A DNA stretch of 64,000 bases from Olleya sediminilitoris. Its GTDB lineage: Bacteria; Bacteroidota; Bacteroidia; Flavobacteriales; Flavobacteriaceae. The stretch lies in NCBI RefSeq assembly GCF_016785945.1, contig NZ_JAEMEF010000002.1, positions 362,953 through 426,952 on the forward strand. Direction: 5' to 3'. Under the pieces are notes generated by a model, which saw only the letters and a program-made list of their open reading frames with translations, did no database searches and was not told the origin of the DNA. The position numbers and the translations under genes are program-made. Shown here piece after piece: positions 26,898 through 36,243 of the stretch (position 1 is its first letter; the number at the start of each line of letters is the position of its first letter).

Positions 26898-29800
26898 TTA
26901 ATTCCAGAAATCTGCTAAAAGTTCAGCTTGCTTTAAAACTGTGTCCGTTGCCAACTTTTGTTGATCTGGTGGATAACCGAATTTTCTAAGCGCACGTTTA
27001 ACCATTACTTTTAATTTAGCTTTTACACTTTCTTTTATTGTCCAATCTATTGTTGCGTTATTTTTAACTGTTTCTACTAAATATATAGCCAATTCTTTTA
27101 AAACCTCATTGCCTAATACCTCTTTTGCACTTTCATTTTTAGAAATCGCATCGTAGAATGCCAATTCATAATCTGTTAAACCTAAACTATCACCACGTTT
27201 ATCTGCCACTTTTATTTGATTTGCTAATTCTATAAGTTCTTGAATAACCTCAGCAGCAGTCAATACTTTATTTTGGTATTTTTTTATAGAATTTTCAAGC
27301 ATTTCCATAAGTGATTTGCTTTGTATTAAGTTTGTTTTACTTCTTGTTTTTATTTCTTCATTAAGCAATTTTTTCAAGGTTTCTAATGCTACATTTTGAT
27401 GCTCCATATCTTTTATCTCCATCAAAAATTCTTCTGATAAAATAGATATATCCGGTCTTTTAATACCTGCTGCATCAAACACATCAATTACCTTGTCTGA
27501 TACTAATGCTTCATCTATAACTTGACGTATTGCTGTTTCTAAATCCTCATCTGTTCTACCTATACCTGTAGTATCAAATTTTGATAATCTTGCTTTAACT
27601 GCTTGAAAAAATGACACCTCATCTTTTACGTCCATAGCTTCATCGTGTGGCACTGCTATTGCAAATGCTTTAGACAATGCTGTTACTTCGTTTACAAAAC
27701 GCTTTTTACCATCTTCAATACTTAGAATATGTTCTTCAGCTATAAGAATAATTTTAAGCTTTGTTTTGGTATCAGCAGTAAAATACTCTTCATATAGCAA
27801 CCCTCTATCTTTACCAATGTATGGTGCTGATGGTTCGTTTACTAAATTTTGTAATGCTTCAGAGTATCCTCTTTCAGGTTTTTCTAAAAACATTTGTGAT
27901 ACTACTTCTATTTTCTCTAACATTAAAGAAACTGCTTGTTCTTGTGCAATTGTTGGGTCTCCTTTACCTCCACTATCACTATAAAACGCCAATGCTTTTT
28001 TAAGGTCTGATGCTATCCCTAAATAATCTACAACTAAACCACCTGGTTTATCTTTATACACTCTATTTACCCTTGCAATTGCTTGCATTAGATTATGACC
28101 TTTCATTGGTTTATCTATATACAAAGTATGCATAGAAGGTGCATCAAAACCTGTTAACCACATATCTCTAACAATTACTAACTTCAATTCATCATTAGGG
28201 TCTTTCATACGTTCGGCTAAGGCTCTTCTTTGCTCTTTCGTTGTATGATGTATTGCCATTTTCGGGCCATCAGAAGAAGATGCAGTCATAATAACTTTTA
28301 TAACACCTTTATCTAAATCTTTGTGATGCCAATCTGGTCTTAATGTTATTATCTCATTATACAATTCAGCAGCAATTCTACGAGACATTCCAACAATCAT
28401 TCCTTTACCCTCAAAAACATTTTGCCTTGCTATAAAGTGAGAAACAATATCCTGAGCTATATTTTTTATTCTATTTTCACTACCAATTAAGGCTTCTAAT
28501 TGTGTCCACTTTGCTTTTGCTTTTTGAGTTTCTGTAAGCTCTTCGTTTGCTAATTCTTCATCTAATTGCTCGACTAACTTTTTACCTTCTTCACTTAGAT
28601 TTACTTTAGCTAATCTACTTTCATAATAAATACGAACTGTAGCACCATCATCTACTGCTTGTGCTATATCATAAATATCTACATAACTTCCAAAAACTGC
28701 TGGTGTATTAACGTCTGTACCTTCAATTGGTGTTCCTGTAAAACCTAAATATGTTGCGCTTGGTAATGCATCACGCATATACTTTGCAAAACCATATACA
28801 ATACGTTTACCAATTACATTACCATCTTCATCTTTATCATCTACTGTTTTTGCTTTAAACCCATATTGTGTTCTATGTGCTTCATCTGCAATAACAATTA
28901 CATTTTTTCTATCTGTTAAGGTTTTATATACATTACCTTCTTCTGGTTGAAATTTTTGTATTGTAGTAAATATTACACCACCAGAAGCTACTTTTAATAA
29001 TTCTTTTATATGTTGCCTATCTGTTGCTTGTACTGGTTTTTGCCTTAATAACTGTGTAGCTGAAGCAAAAGTATCAAACAATTGATCGTCTAAATCATTT
29101 CTATCTGTAATTACTAATACTGTTGGGTTATTAAGTGCTTGTACAATTTTACCTGTATAGAAAACCATTGATAACGATTTACCAGAACCTTGTGTATGCC
29201 ATACCACACCACCTTTTCTATCTCCATCTTCTGCAGCAGCTATTTTACTACTTTCTACTGCTTTATTTACTGCATAATATTGATGATATGCTGCAACCTT
29301 TTTTACTGTATCAATTGTTGTAATACCTGTTTTTAAATCTTCTTTTTTAGATTTTTCAAATACAATGAAATACCTAATAATATCTATTAGCGTTTTTTTA
29401 TTTAACTGCCCTTGTGCCAATACTTCCATTTCAGAATCTAAATGAGAAGCCAACGTTGTACCATCTTTTGTTTTCCAACTCATAAAGCGTGAAAAACCTG
29501 CTGACAACGAACCTGATTTTGCCTCTAAACCATCTGAAATAACACACAAACTATTATAAGTAAATAGACTTGGGATTGTAGCTTTATAGGTTTGTAATTG
29601 TTTGAAAGCTGACTTTAATGTTGCATTTTCATCAACAGCATTTTTAAGCTCTATAACCACTAATGGTAAACCATTAATAAATAAAATAACATCTGGTCTT
29701 TTTGTGTGATTATCTTCTATTACAGTAAATTGATTAGCAACTACAAATTCATTATTTTCTGCATTATCAAAATCGACCAACCAAACTAAGTCACCACGAG

Positions 29801-30119
29801 AAACACCATCTTTTCTATATGATACTTTTACACCTTCTGTAAGCATTTTATGAAACGCTTCATTATTTACTAAAAGGTCTGGTGAGCTAATACGTAACAC
29901 TTGATTAAAAGCATCTTGTCTTGCTTCATCTGGAATAGATGGATTAAGTTGATATATTGCTTCCTTTAAACGATTATGCAATACAACATCTGCATAACTA
30001 TCTCTTTCAGGAAATTCACCATCGTGAGCTATTTCAGGACCATATACATAATAATATCCTAAACTTTCTAACTCTTCTATTAGTAATTGCTCTATGTCAT
30101 TTTCAAATAGTTTTGTCAT
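26898..30119 (-). CDS. hsdR: Type I restriction enzyme, R subunit
   Basis: ATP-driven translocating endonuclease subunit of 1073 residues. The PD-(D/E)XK nuclease is complete (RPDVILF...VVIELKNA: Asp143, Glu157, Lys159). Walker A is HTQGSGKS (308-315), followed by the DEAH helicase motif (VIADEAHRTQYG, about 415) and later motifs (FTGTPIEGTD; DMWLTGFDAP; QAIARVNR). The C-terminal domain is helical. It would cut DNA lacking the methylation specified by the neighbouring HsdS. Confidence 0.95.
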   Translation of the reverse strand: MTKLFENDIEQLLIEELESLGYYYVYGPEIAHDGEFPERDSYADVVLHNRLKEAIYQLNPSIPDEARQDAFNQVLRISSPDLLVNNEAFHKMLTEGVKVSYRKDGVSRGDLVWLVDFDNAENNEFVVANQFTVIEDNHTKRPDVILFINGLPLVVIELKNAVDENATLKSAFKQLQTYKATIPSLFTYNSLCVISDGLEAKSGSLSAGFSRFMSWKTKDGTTLASHLDSEMEVLAQGQLNKKTLIDIIRYFIVFEKSKKEDLKTGITTIDTVKKVAAYHQYYAVNKAVESSKIAAAEDGDRKGGVVWHTQGSGKSLSMVFYTGKIVQALNNPTVLVITDRNDLDDQLFDTFASATQLLRQKPVQATDRQHIKELLKVASGGVIFTTIQKFQPEEGNVYKTLTDRKNVIVIADEAHRTQYGFKAKTVDDKDEDGNVIGKRIVYGFAKYMRDALPSATYLGFTGTPIEGTDVNTPAVFGSYVDIYDIAQAVDDGATVRIYYESRLAKVNLSEEGKKLVEQLDEELANEELTETQKAKAKWTQLEALIGSENRIKNIAQDIVSHFIARQNVFEGKGMIVGMSRRIAAELYNEIITLRPDWHHKDLDKGVIKVIMTASSSDGPKMAIHHTTKEQRRALAERMKDPNDELKLVIVRDMWLTGFDAPSMHTLYIDKPMKGHNLMQAIARVNRVYKDKPGGLVVDYLGIASDLKKALAFYSDSGGKGDPTIAQEQAVSLMLEKIEVVSQMFLEKPERGYSEALQNLVNEPSAPYIGKDRGLLYEEYFTADTKTKLKIILIAEEHILSIEDGKKRFVNEVTALSKAFAIAVPHDEAMDVKDEVSFFQAVKARLSKFDTTGIGRTDEDLETAIRQVIDEALVSDKVIDVFDAAGIKRPDISILSEEFLMEIKDMEHQNVALETLKKLLNEEIKTRSKTNLIQSKSLMEMLENSIKKYQNKVLTAAEVIQELIELANQIKVADKRGDSLGLTDYELAFYDAISKNESAKEVLGNEVLKELAIYLVETVKNNATIDWTIKESVKAKLKVMVKRALRKFGYPPDQQKLATDTVLKQAELLADFWN

Positions 30120-30194
30120 TATATTTCTTTGTTTTACTATACCAACTACCTTTATTAAAATATTATATCTCTTTTTAAGAAAATAATTTAAAAT

Positions 30195-30605
30195 TTAATA
30201 ATCGTCTTCTAAATCATCCCAATTTTCAATTAACCCTTCTTTTTGCATTTTAGCAACGAAATCAGGTGCATCTTCTGTTAAATGACTTCCATCTGATAAC
30301 TCTCCTGTATTTGGTGGTCTTGTTACAATTTTTGCATCTGAATAATCGAGAAACATTCTAACAGCCTCACGACCTAATCCATTTTTTTTAACAGGACAAT
30401 ACATTCTTGACAATCTATAAGTAGGCTCTGAATAATCTTCTAATTCATCAAACGAAAAAACATCGTTATAAGGTGAACCTAATTGATTTCCTCCTTCCCA
30501 AAAAGAAATTTCGGTTAGATCATCTTCTAAACGCAGTGTAATGATTCTGTTATCCTTTAATTTAAAATCCTTTTCAAAATCTCTATCCTCTATAAGTTCA
30601 GCCAT
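30195..30605 (-). CDS. Small acidic protein between hsdS and hsdR, function unknown
   Basis: 136 residues, rich in Asp and Glu, no signal peptide or membrane helix. Begins MAELIEDRDFEKDFKLKDNR and ends WDDLEDDY. It lies 10 bp after the hsdS fusion in a tight operon, so a role with the restriction system (assembly or control) is likely by context only. I do not recognise the family. Confidence 0.65.
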   Translation of the reverse strand: MAELIEDRDFEKDFKLKDNRIITLRLEDDLTEISFWEGGNQLGSPYNDVFSFDELEDYSEPTYRLSRMYCPVKKNGLGREAVRMFLDYSDAKIVTRPPNTGELSDGSHLTEDAPDFVAKMQKEGLIENWDDLEDDY

Positions 30606-30615
30606 TCTATATATT

Positions 30616-32094
30616 TTATAATTGCACTCTTACTTCACCACTCATTAGCTTAGGTAAAAGTGTATCTCTTAATTTTTCAACTTGTTTTATTTGTTGATTA
30701 TTTGCTATAATCTTATCTATTAGCGGTGTAAATGTTTTACTCATTTTTGCTAATTCTGAAGGTGGTGGAATGATTACCATTGCATCATCTAAATCTCCTC
30801 TTTTAATATGACCCATCGTTGTAGCGTGCGCTTTTGCTATTGCTATAAACATATCTAAATGATACTTACTCCATAAATAATAAAACCATTTAGGAAAACG
30901 CTCTGAGGTTACTTTAAATAAATGCTGATTTAAAATACAATCTTCTCCATCCCATATTTTAACTACCAATGAAGCTGACCAAGAAAATATAACGTCTCCA
31001 TTTTTCACAAAGTATTTTTCATTTACATCTGTACTTGCAAAATCACTACTATCTGAAATACCAGACTTTAAGTCTTTAATTTTTAGTACCGGTAGTTTAT
31101 CTATTTCATTTTTTGGTGGAAATTTTTGACACGCTAAACCGTTTAAAAAATACGCTACTGAACTTAATGATTCTTCCTCCCATTCTTCATTTGCTTCTTC
31201 AATAAAAAACTGTCTAAACAAAACTTTGGATAGAGCTTCTAAGGTTTTATTTTGTCTGTGTAGTAAGGCTATTTTATTTTCTAAACTACTTAGCGCATTA
31301 GCAATAGCTTTTTGCTCAGGAAGTGGTGGTAATTTTATCTCTAAAGCTTCTATGTCCGATGGTTTTAATGATGGATAAGTGGATGTTGAACCTTCTGCTA
31401 TAGAATGCAAATATTCTGTTTGATTTGAATCGGTTAAATAATGATATAGAAACTTTGGATAAATTCTATCCTTATCACATCTAATTACTGTGAAACCTGT
31501 TGAAACCACTAAATTTTCATCAGGATTTTTTATAAATCCATAATGAAGCTGTATTGGTCTAACAGTTGAGTATATAATATCTTCATCGTTAACGAGTCTT
31601 TTTGCTCTACTTGGCGCTTCATCTAATTTAAAAAACTGATAACCTTCAATTTTATTTTCGGTAATTGAACCTGTATCTAAATACTTAATATCTTTATGTG
31701 GAAAACCCTTAGAAATATTATTCTCATTGGTATATATAACATCTCCTAACCTTTCTTCTTTCCAATTGTTTTTATTTATTTTCTCTAAAACATTAATACG
31801 ATTATACAAAGAAATACCAACTCTGATTATGTGGTTTATTAAATCTTCATTCTCTATTTTATGAAAAATAGAAATATCCATTTTGTAAGGTAACAATAAA
31901 TCATCTAAATCTGTTTCTATTGAAAATTGTTGAGATAAGGTAAGTGTTTTACCTACTAAGGTTATATCTATATCTGAGTGTGGCTTATAATTACCCTTAG
32001 CTCTTGAGCCATATAATATCGCTTTTTCAACCTCTGGATATTTACTAAAAACCGAGTTTATTTTATCTATGTCTTCTTGTTCTAATCCGTACAT
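30616..32094 (-). CDS. hsdS: MntA-like nucleotidyltransferase fused to HsdS specificity subunit
   Basis: 492 residues in one uninterrupted frame. Residues 1-100 are a minimal nucleotidyltransferase (MNT): Gly29-Ser30, ten residues, then Asp41-x-Asp43 (GSRAKGNYKPHSDID), plus a third acidic site Asp73 (YKMDISIF). This is the complete GSX10DXD signature of MntA antitoxins. Residues 105-492 are HsdS: two target-recognition domains separated by central and C-terminal helices (LPPLPEQKAIANALSSLENKIALLHRQN and a second half ending LRDTLLPKLMSGEVRV). Its ATG overlaps the stop of the HEPN gene. MNT and HsdS are normally separate proteins. Confidence 0.88.
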   Translation of the reverse strand: MYGLEQEDIDKINSVFSKYPEVEKAILYGSRAKGNYKPHSDIDITLVGKTLTLSQQFSIETDLDDLLLPYKMDISIFHKIENEDLINHIIRVGISLYNRINVLEKINKNNWKEERLGDVIYTNENNISKGFPHKDIKYLDTGSITENKIEGYQFFKLDEAPSRAKRLVNDEDIIYSTVRPIQLHYGFIKNPDENLVVSTGFTVIRCDKDRIYPKFLYHYLTDSNQTEYLHSIAEGSTSTYPSLKPSDIEALEIKLPPLPEQKAIANALSSLENKIALLHRQNKTLEALSKVLFRQFFIEEANEEWEEESLSSVAYFLNGLACQKFPPKNEIDKLPVLKIKDLKSGISDSSDFASTDVNEKYFVKNGDVIFSWSASLVVKIWDGEDCILNQHLFKVTSERFPKWFYYLWSKYHLDMFIAIAKAHATTMGHIKRGDLDDAMVIIPPPSELAKMSKTFTPLIDKIIANNQQIKQVEKLRDTLLPKLMSGEVRVQL

Positions 32095-32576
32095 TATTCC
32101 TCTTCAAATAAATTTTCTTGCTCACCACTTCGCTTTCCTTCCATTGTGGTTAAGAATGATTTAAAAACATTATGATAATCATTAATAACTAAATTAAATA
32201 TTTCATCAGCAGTTTCTTCATTATAAGTATGCGATGTCTTATTTCTACTTAGAATCATTTCCATCCATATTTTACCGTTAGGAATTATACCTATTTTAAA
32301 AGCTTCTCTAACCGCATCACGAGAGCCACCAACATTAGTATTACCTTGATATTCGGCATAATCCTTCATTACGTTCCAAGCTATCTCGTGCGTATACTCA
32401 AATCGTTTTATGACCCCTTCTTTTATGATGTCATCTAAAAATTCATCATCATCAATATTACCATCTTCATCTACTACATAATCTTCTTTGATTTTTGTAA
32501 CCGCTTGGTCTAATTTATTAAATGCTTTTACGTAATTAGAAAAGCGTTGTTCCCATCTTATATCTTCTTTACTCAT
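32094..32576 (-). CDS. HEPN protein of the HepT/HI0074 family (toxin-like)
   Basis: 160 residues, all helical. It carries Arg111-NKTS-His116-Thr-Tyr118, exactly the RX4HXY motif of HepT toxins, in which the arginine and histidine are the RNase residues and the tyrosine is the one AMPylated by MntA in studied systems. It is a member of the nucleotidyltransferase substrate-binding (HI0074) group. It overlaps hsdM by 8 bp and the MNT-HsdS gene by 1 bp, so all are translated together. Inference: toxin or its regulated partner inside a restriction operon. Confidence 0.85.
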   Translation of the reverse strand: MSKEDIRWEQRFSNYVKAFNKLDQAVTKIKEDYVVDEDGNIDDDEFLDDIIKEGVIKRFEYTHEIAWNVMKDYAEYQGNTNVGGSRDAVREAFKIGIIPNGKIWMEMILSRNKTSHTYNEETADEIFNLVINDYHNVFKSFLTTMEGKRSGEQENLFEEE

Positions 32577-34116
32577 TGTTTATTACGATTTTAGAAAGGT
32601 TATCTTTTATCGCTTTATTAAGCGCATCTTCTTCTTTTAGTTGTGTCTCGAATGTTGCCTTTAAACTTGTAAAACGTTCTGCAAAATCAAAATCATCTTC
32701 TTCATCTGGTAACCCAACATAACGCCCTGGCGTTAATACACAATCGAGTTCTTTTACTCGCTCTATACTTTCGGCTTTACAGAAACCTGCAACATCTTCA
32801 TAATTACCATCTGTATTTCTCCAATTATGATATGTATCAGAAATAAGGTCTATATCATCTTGTGATAATTCTCTTGTTCTTCGATTTATTAAATGCCCTA
32901 AATTACGAGCATCAATAAATAGTATTTCGTTTTTACGATTTCTAAACTTTCCATTGGTGCGATTTCGACTCATAAACCATAAACAAGCAGGTATTTGCGT
33001 GTTTAAAAAGAGTTTTGCAGGTAAGTTCACTATACAATCTATTAAACCTGCTTCTACCAAGTTTTTACGTATTACATCTTCACCAGAAGTTTTAGTTGTA
33101 AGCGAACCTTTAGACAATACAAAGCCTGCTTGACCGCTTGGTGATAAGTGATACAAGAAATGTTGAATCCAACCATAGTTTGCATTTCCTTCTGGTGGCA
33201 CACCGTGTTGCCATCTTCCATCTTTTCTTAATAAATTACCGCTCCAATCATCATCATTAAATGGTGGGTTTGCGATTATGTAATCTACCTTTATATCTTT
33301 GTGCTCGTCTTTTAGAAATGAGCCTTCATTATTCCATTTTACTTGTGAACTATCTATACCACGAATAGCTAAATTCATTTTAGCTAAACGCCACGTTGTT
33401 TGATTGCTTTCTTGCCCATATACAGAAATATCACTCACATTTCCCTGATGCTCTACAACAAACTTTTCACTCTGTACAAACATTCCCCCACTACCACAAC
33501 AAGGGTCCATTACACGACCTTTGTATGGCTCTAACATATTTACCATTAATTCTACCACACTTCTTGGTGTATAGAATTGTCCGCCTTTTTTACCTTCTGC
33601 TAATGCAAACTCACCTAAGAAATACTCGAATACGTGCCCTAATACATCTGCGCTTCTATCTTTTACATCACCAAATGCGATATTACCTATCATATCTACT
33701 AATGTACCTAAATTGGTAGTGTCAAGATTTTCTTTTGCATATACTTTTGGAAGTACACCTTTTAGTCTTGGGTTTTCTTTTTCGATAGCATCCATTGCTG
33801 CATCAATATACTTTCCTATTTCAGCATTTTTGGCATTGTCCTGAAGGTAACTCCAACGTGCTTTAGTAGGTACAAAGAATACATTTTCTCCTTTATACTC
33901 ATCTTTATCCTCTGGGTCTGCACCTTCAAATTCTCCTTTTCCTTCTTCTAATTTTGCATAAAGGTTTTCAAAAGCTTCTGAGATATAACGCAAGAATATT
34001 AAACCCAACACAACGTGTTTATATTCTGCTGCATCTATATTTTTTCTTAGTTTATTTGCAGTTGCCCAAAGTACTTTTTCTAAAGGCTCTTCTTTTTTGG
34101 TTTTAGTTTTTGCCAT
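32569..34116 (-). CDS. hsdM: Type I restriction-modification, M subunit (N6-adenine methyltransferase)
   Basis: 515 residues. An N-terminal helical HsdM domain (LGLIFLRYISEAFE) is followed by the methyltransferase with SAM-binding motif DPCCGSGGMF (204-213) and catalytic NPPF (283-286). Together with HsdS it methylates adenine in a bipartite recognition site. It is the second gene of the operon after a small HTH regulator (12 bp gap). Confidence 0.95.
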   Translation of the reverse strand: MAKTKTKKEEPLEKVLWATANKLRKNIDAAEYKHVVLGLIFLRYISEAFENLYAKLEEGKGEFEGADPEDKDEYKGENVFFVPTKARWSYLQDNAKNAEIGKYIDAAMDAIEKENPRLKGVLPKVYAKENLDTTNLGTLVDMIGNIAFGDVKDRSADVLGHVFEYFLGEFALAEGKKGGQFYTPRSVVELMVNMLEPYKGRVMDPCCGSGGMFVQSEKFVVEHQGNVSDISVYGQESNQTTWRLAKMNLAIRGIDSSQVKWNNEGSFLKDEHKDIKVDYIIANPPFNDDDWSGNLLRKDGRWQHGVPPEGNANYGWIQHFLYHLSPSGQAGFVLSKGSLTTKTSGEDVIRKNLVEAGLIDCIVNLPAKLFLNTQIPACLWFMSRNRTNGKFRNRKNEILFIDARNLGHLINRRTRELSQDDIDLISDTYHNWRNTDGNYEDVAGFCKAESIERVKELDCVLTPGRYVGLPDEEDDFDFAERFTSLKATFETQLKEEDALNKAIKDNLSKIVINNE

Positions 34117-34127
34117 TTATTTATTAG

Positions 34128-34334
34128 CTATAAGTTTGTTTTTAATAATTCTTTTGGATCTACGTTTAAGATATTAGCAATCTCATACAACACCTCTAAA
34201 CTTGGCTGTGTTCTGTTTTGCACATAACCATTTACTGTATTGAAACTCTTACCTAAGCGTTCTGCAAGCCATACTTGCTTAATACCTTTATCTTCAAGAA
34301 CTTCTTTTATTCTGTTTATTGGACTATTGACCAT
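34128..34334 (-). CDS. XRE-type helix-turn-helix regulator
   Basis: 68 residues from MVNSPINRIKEVLEDKGIKQ; the HTH is QVWLAERLGKSFNTVNGYVQ. An ATG 11 codons upstream (34367) is possible, but the extra residues (hydrophobic, basic) do not fit the family, so I chose 34334. It is in the position of a controller protein of the restriction operon and probably delays or balances hsd expression. Confidence 0.82.
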   Translation of the reverse strand: MVNSPINRIKEVLEDKGIKQVWLAERLGKSFNTVNGYVQNRTQPSLEVLYEIANILNVDPKELLKTNL

Positions 34335-34370
34335 TTTCTTTTTTAATATTAGCTGTAGATGAAACAAACA

Positions 34371-34796
34371 TTAATCTTCATTATTATATTTTATAAATTC
34401 CTTTTTAAGCCAATCTAAATGTTGTGACAACACTTTTTTTATCTCTACTTCATTATGTCTGACCTTTGTTTTTAGTAAATCATCCTTGAAATATATGTCT
34501 TGTTCTTTTTTAAGAGACTCTACACGATCAAAATAATCATTGAATAGCCAATCTCTACAAAACAAATCTAAATTATCAACAAATGGATCATCAGTTTCAT
34601 CTTGTCCATTTTTATAATAATCCGTTAAGATTTCGGCAGAATTATCTTTTGGAAAACCAACAATATCAACTACAACATCCCAATTAGATGTATCCAATTT
34701 ATTAAAATCAATTTGAATCCCTTTCTCTTCTAATTCCTCTAATAGAAAGTTAATTCTATATCCCGTGTATAAAATTTCAATTAAATGTTCTTCCAT
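34371..34796 (-). CDS. Acidic protein of unknown function heading the restriction operon
   Basis: 141 residues, no signal or membrane segment, rich in Asp/Glu/Lys (EEHLIEILYTGYRINFLLEELEEKGIQIDF). Followed 36 bp later by the XRE gene. A 17-bp direct repeat lies just upstream, so this could be the first gene of the operon. Family not recognised. Confidence 0.6.
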   Translation of the reverse strand: MEEHLIEILYTGYRINFLLEELEEKGIQIDFNKLDTSNWDVVVDIVGFPKDNSAEILTDYYKNGQDETDDPFVDNLDLFCRDWLFNDYFDRVESLKKEQDIYFKDDLLKTKVRHNEVEIKKVLSQHLDWLKKEFIKYNNED

Positions 34797-34831
34797 TCTT
34801 AAATCTTATTTCTGATGGTTTAAATATAGTA

Positions 34832-34871
34832 ATTACATTATATAAATACACAGTATTACATTATATAAATA
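34832..34871 (-). promoter_or_regulatory. 17-bp direct repeat, candidate operator
   Basis: ATTACATTATATAAATA occurs at 34832-34848 and again at 34855-34871 (23-bp period), 36-75 bp upstream of the first gene of the operon. Spacing of about two helical turns and placement suggest a binding site, for example for the XRE regulator. Not proved. Confidence 0.45.
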
Positions 34872-34954
34872 TTAGAAAATTTACATTCTCATTAATTCAG
34901 ATCAATTACTAACTTTTTACCCCTGTTTTAGGGTATATTACAAGTTGAAAAACG

Positions 34955-35854
34955 TTAGTTATTTAAACTATTTTGAATGACTGTATTTAGCTTATTAAAA
35001 ACCTTGTTTTGAAAGGCTGTGTTATCTACATTTCTCATTAAATTAAGATACTTTAAACGCTCTTTTTTATATGTATGCGAATACTGTTTCCTCATACCTT
35101 CTTTAATCTTAAAATCTCTCATTGAAGCTACTAAGCGCATTTCCTTTAATGTTAGTTCTGATAAATCAATCTGTGCTTCTTTTTCAATCTTCTGATACCT
35201 TTCTATTAAAATATTACAAAGTTTTTTATACTTTACTTTATCAATTAAATCTGCAACTGTAGTAATGCCAACATTGTTAGTTTTATTGTTAAAGAACTTT
35301 GTTTTTCCTTCGATTTCATATCTAAAATATGGTTTCCCTATATTGATTTTATCTTTGCATTGCACTTGAAATGTTTTATTATATGCTTTTATATAATAAT
35401 CGTTTAAATGAAATTTAGCACCGTAGATTTTATTTTTTTCATACATTGGTTTTGGTGGTTTTCCCATATAAAACTTCCATTCGTTATATGCTTTTTGTGC
35501 ATCTTCTTCTATAACTACACCAACTGCTAATCTTGTAACTACTGCCTCATAGATATTAAAAGGCACTAATTGATTTAGCTTAGAAAAAGCGTCTAACACC
35601 TGACTAAAAGAGAATGACTGATAATTATTATTCATATAAAAACATTGTAGAGAGTTTTTAATATAAATTTTATCGCCTTTAAACACCAATCTTAAATTCC
35701 CTATATATGTGTAATAGCAACTTAAATATTGATGCTTATTAGTTATGGGATGCCACTTTAAATTCAACCAACTTAATGTTTCATTTTTTTGATTTACAAA
35801 ATCTATAGGTATGTTTTTTACTTGATGTTCAATGTGTAATGTGTCAAAACACAT
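34955..35854 (-). CDS. Probable phage/plasmid-type replication initiator
   Basis: 299 residues, mostly basic, no membrane segment. The organisation (LRLVFKGDKIYIKNSL; YIKAYNKTFQ; FRYEIEGKTKF; ALKEMR-type helix) resembles rolling-circle Rep proteins (gpII/RstA-like, Rep_trans) found on Bacteroidetes mobile elements. I could not locate a decisive catalytic motif. It is directly upstream of the HTH gene (shared boundary), the usual rep/xis order of such elements. Confidence 0.45.
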   Translation of the reverse strand: MCFDTLHIEHQVKNIPIDFVNQKNETLSWLNLKWHPITNKHQYLSCYYTYIGNLRLVFKGDKIYIKNSLQCFYMNNNYQSFSFSQVLDAFSKLNQLVPFNIYEAVVTRLAVGVVIEEDAQKAYNEWKFYMGKPPKPMYEKNKIYGAKFHLNDYYIKAYNKTFQVQCKDKINIGKPYFRYEIEGKTKFFNNKTNNVGITTVADLIDKVKYKKLCNILIERYQKIEKEAQIDLSELTLKEMRLVASMRDFKIKEGMRKQYSHTYKKERLKYLNLMRNVDNTAFQNKVFNKLNTVIQNSLNN

Positions 35855-36142
35855 TTATCTTCTACTATTTTTAAAGGCTTTATTGTAGTTTTTATCTAAC
35901 AAGACTTCTACATCTTTCATCTTGTAGTAAATTTTACTGCCTATTTGAGAAAATGATACTTTACCTTCATCTCGCCAAGTTTGAGCTGTTCGCTTGCTAA
36001 TATTCATTAGCTGGATAAACTCTTGATTATCGAGAAAGGTTTCGTGTGATGGTTTTTGATTAGATTCTAAAGTAGAATTTAATTTGTCTAATCTTGATAC
36101 TAAATTGTTGTACTGTTCTGCTGTTAAAATTACTGCTTCCAT
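35855..36142 (-). CDS. Excisionase-like helix-turn-helix protein (HTH_17 type)
   Basis: 95 residues. The C-terminal half has the MerR-like/excisionase winged helix pattern (FIQLMNISKRTAQTWRDEGKVSFSQIGSKIYYKMKDVEVLLDKN). Such proteins control excision or replication of Bacteroidetes integrative elements. It ends one base before the preceding gene in the operon, consistent with co-expression. Confidence 0.78.
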   Translation of the reverse strand: MEAVILTAEQYNNLVSRLDKLNSTLESNQKPSHETFLDNQEFIQLMNISKRTAQTWRDEGKVSFSQIGSKIYYKMKDVEVLLDKNYNKAFKNSRR

Positions 36143-36243
36143 TTACTTAATTTTTAATGTTACTAATTATTTCTGTAACAAATATTAAGCTCTGGATAGG
36201 TACTTATAAGGCTGACCTTATAAGACCTTTTATTGACTGTATT

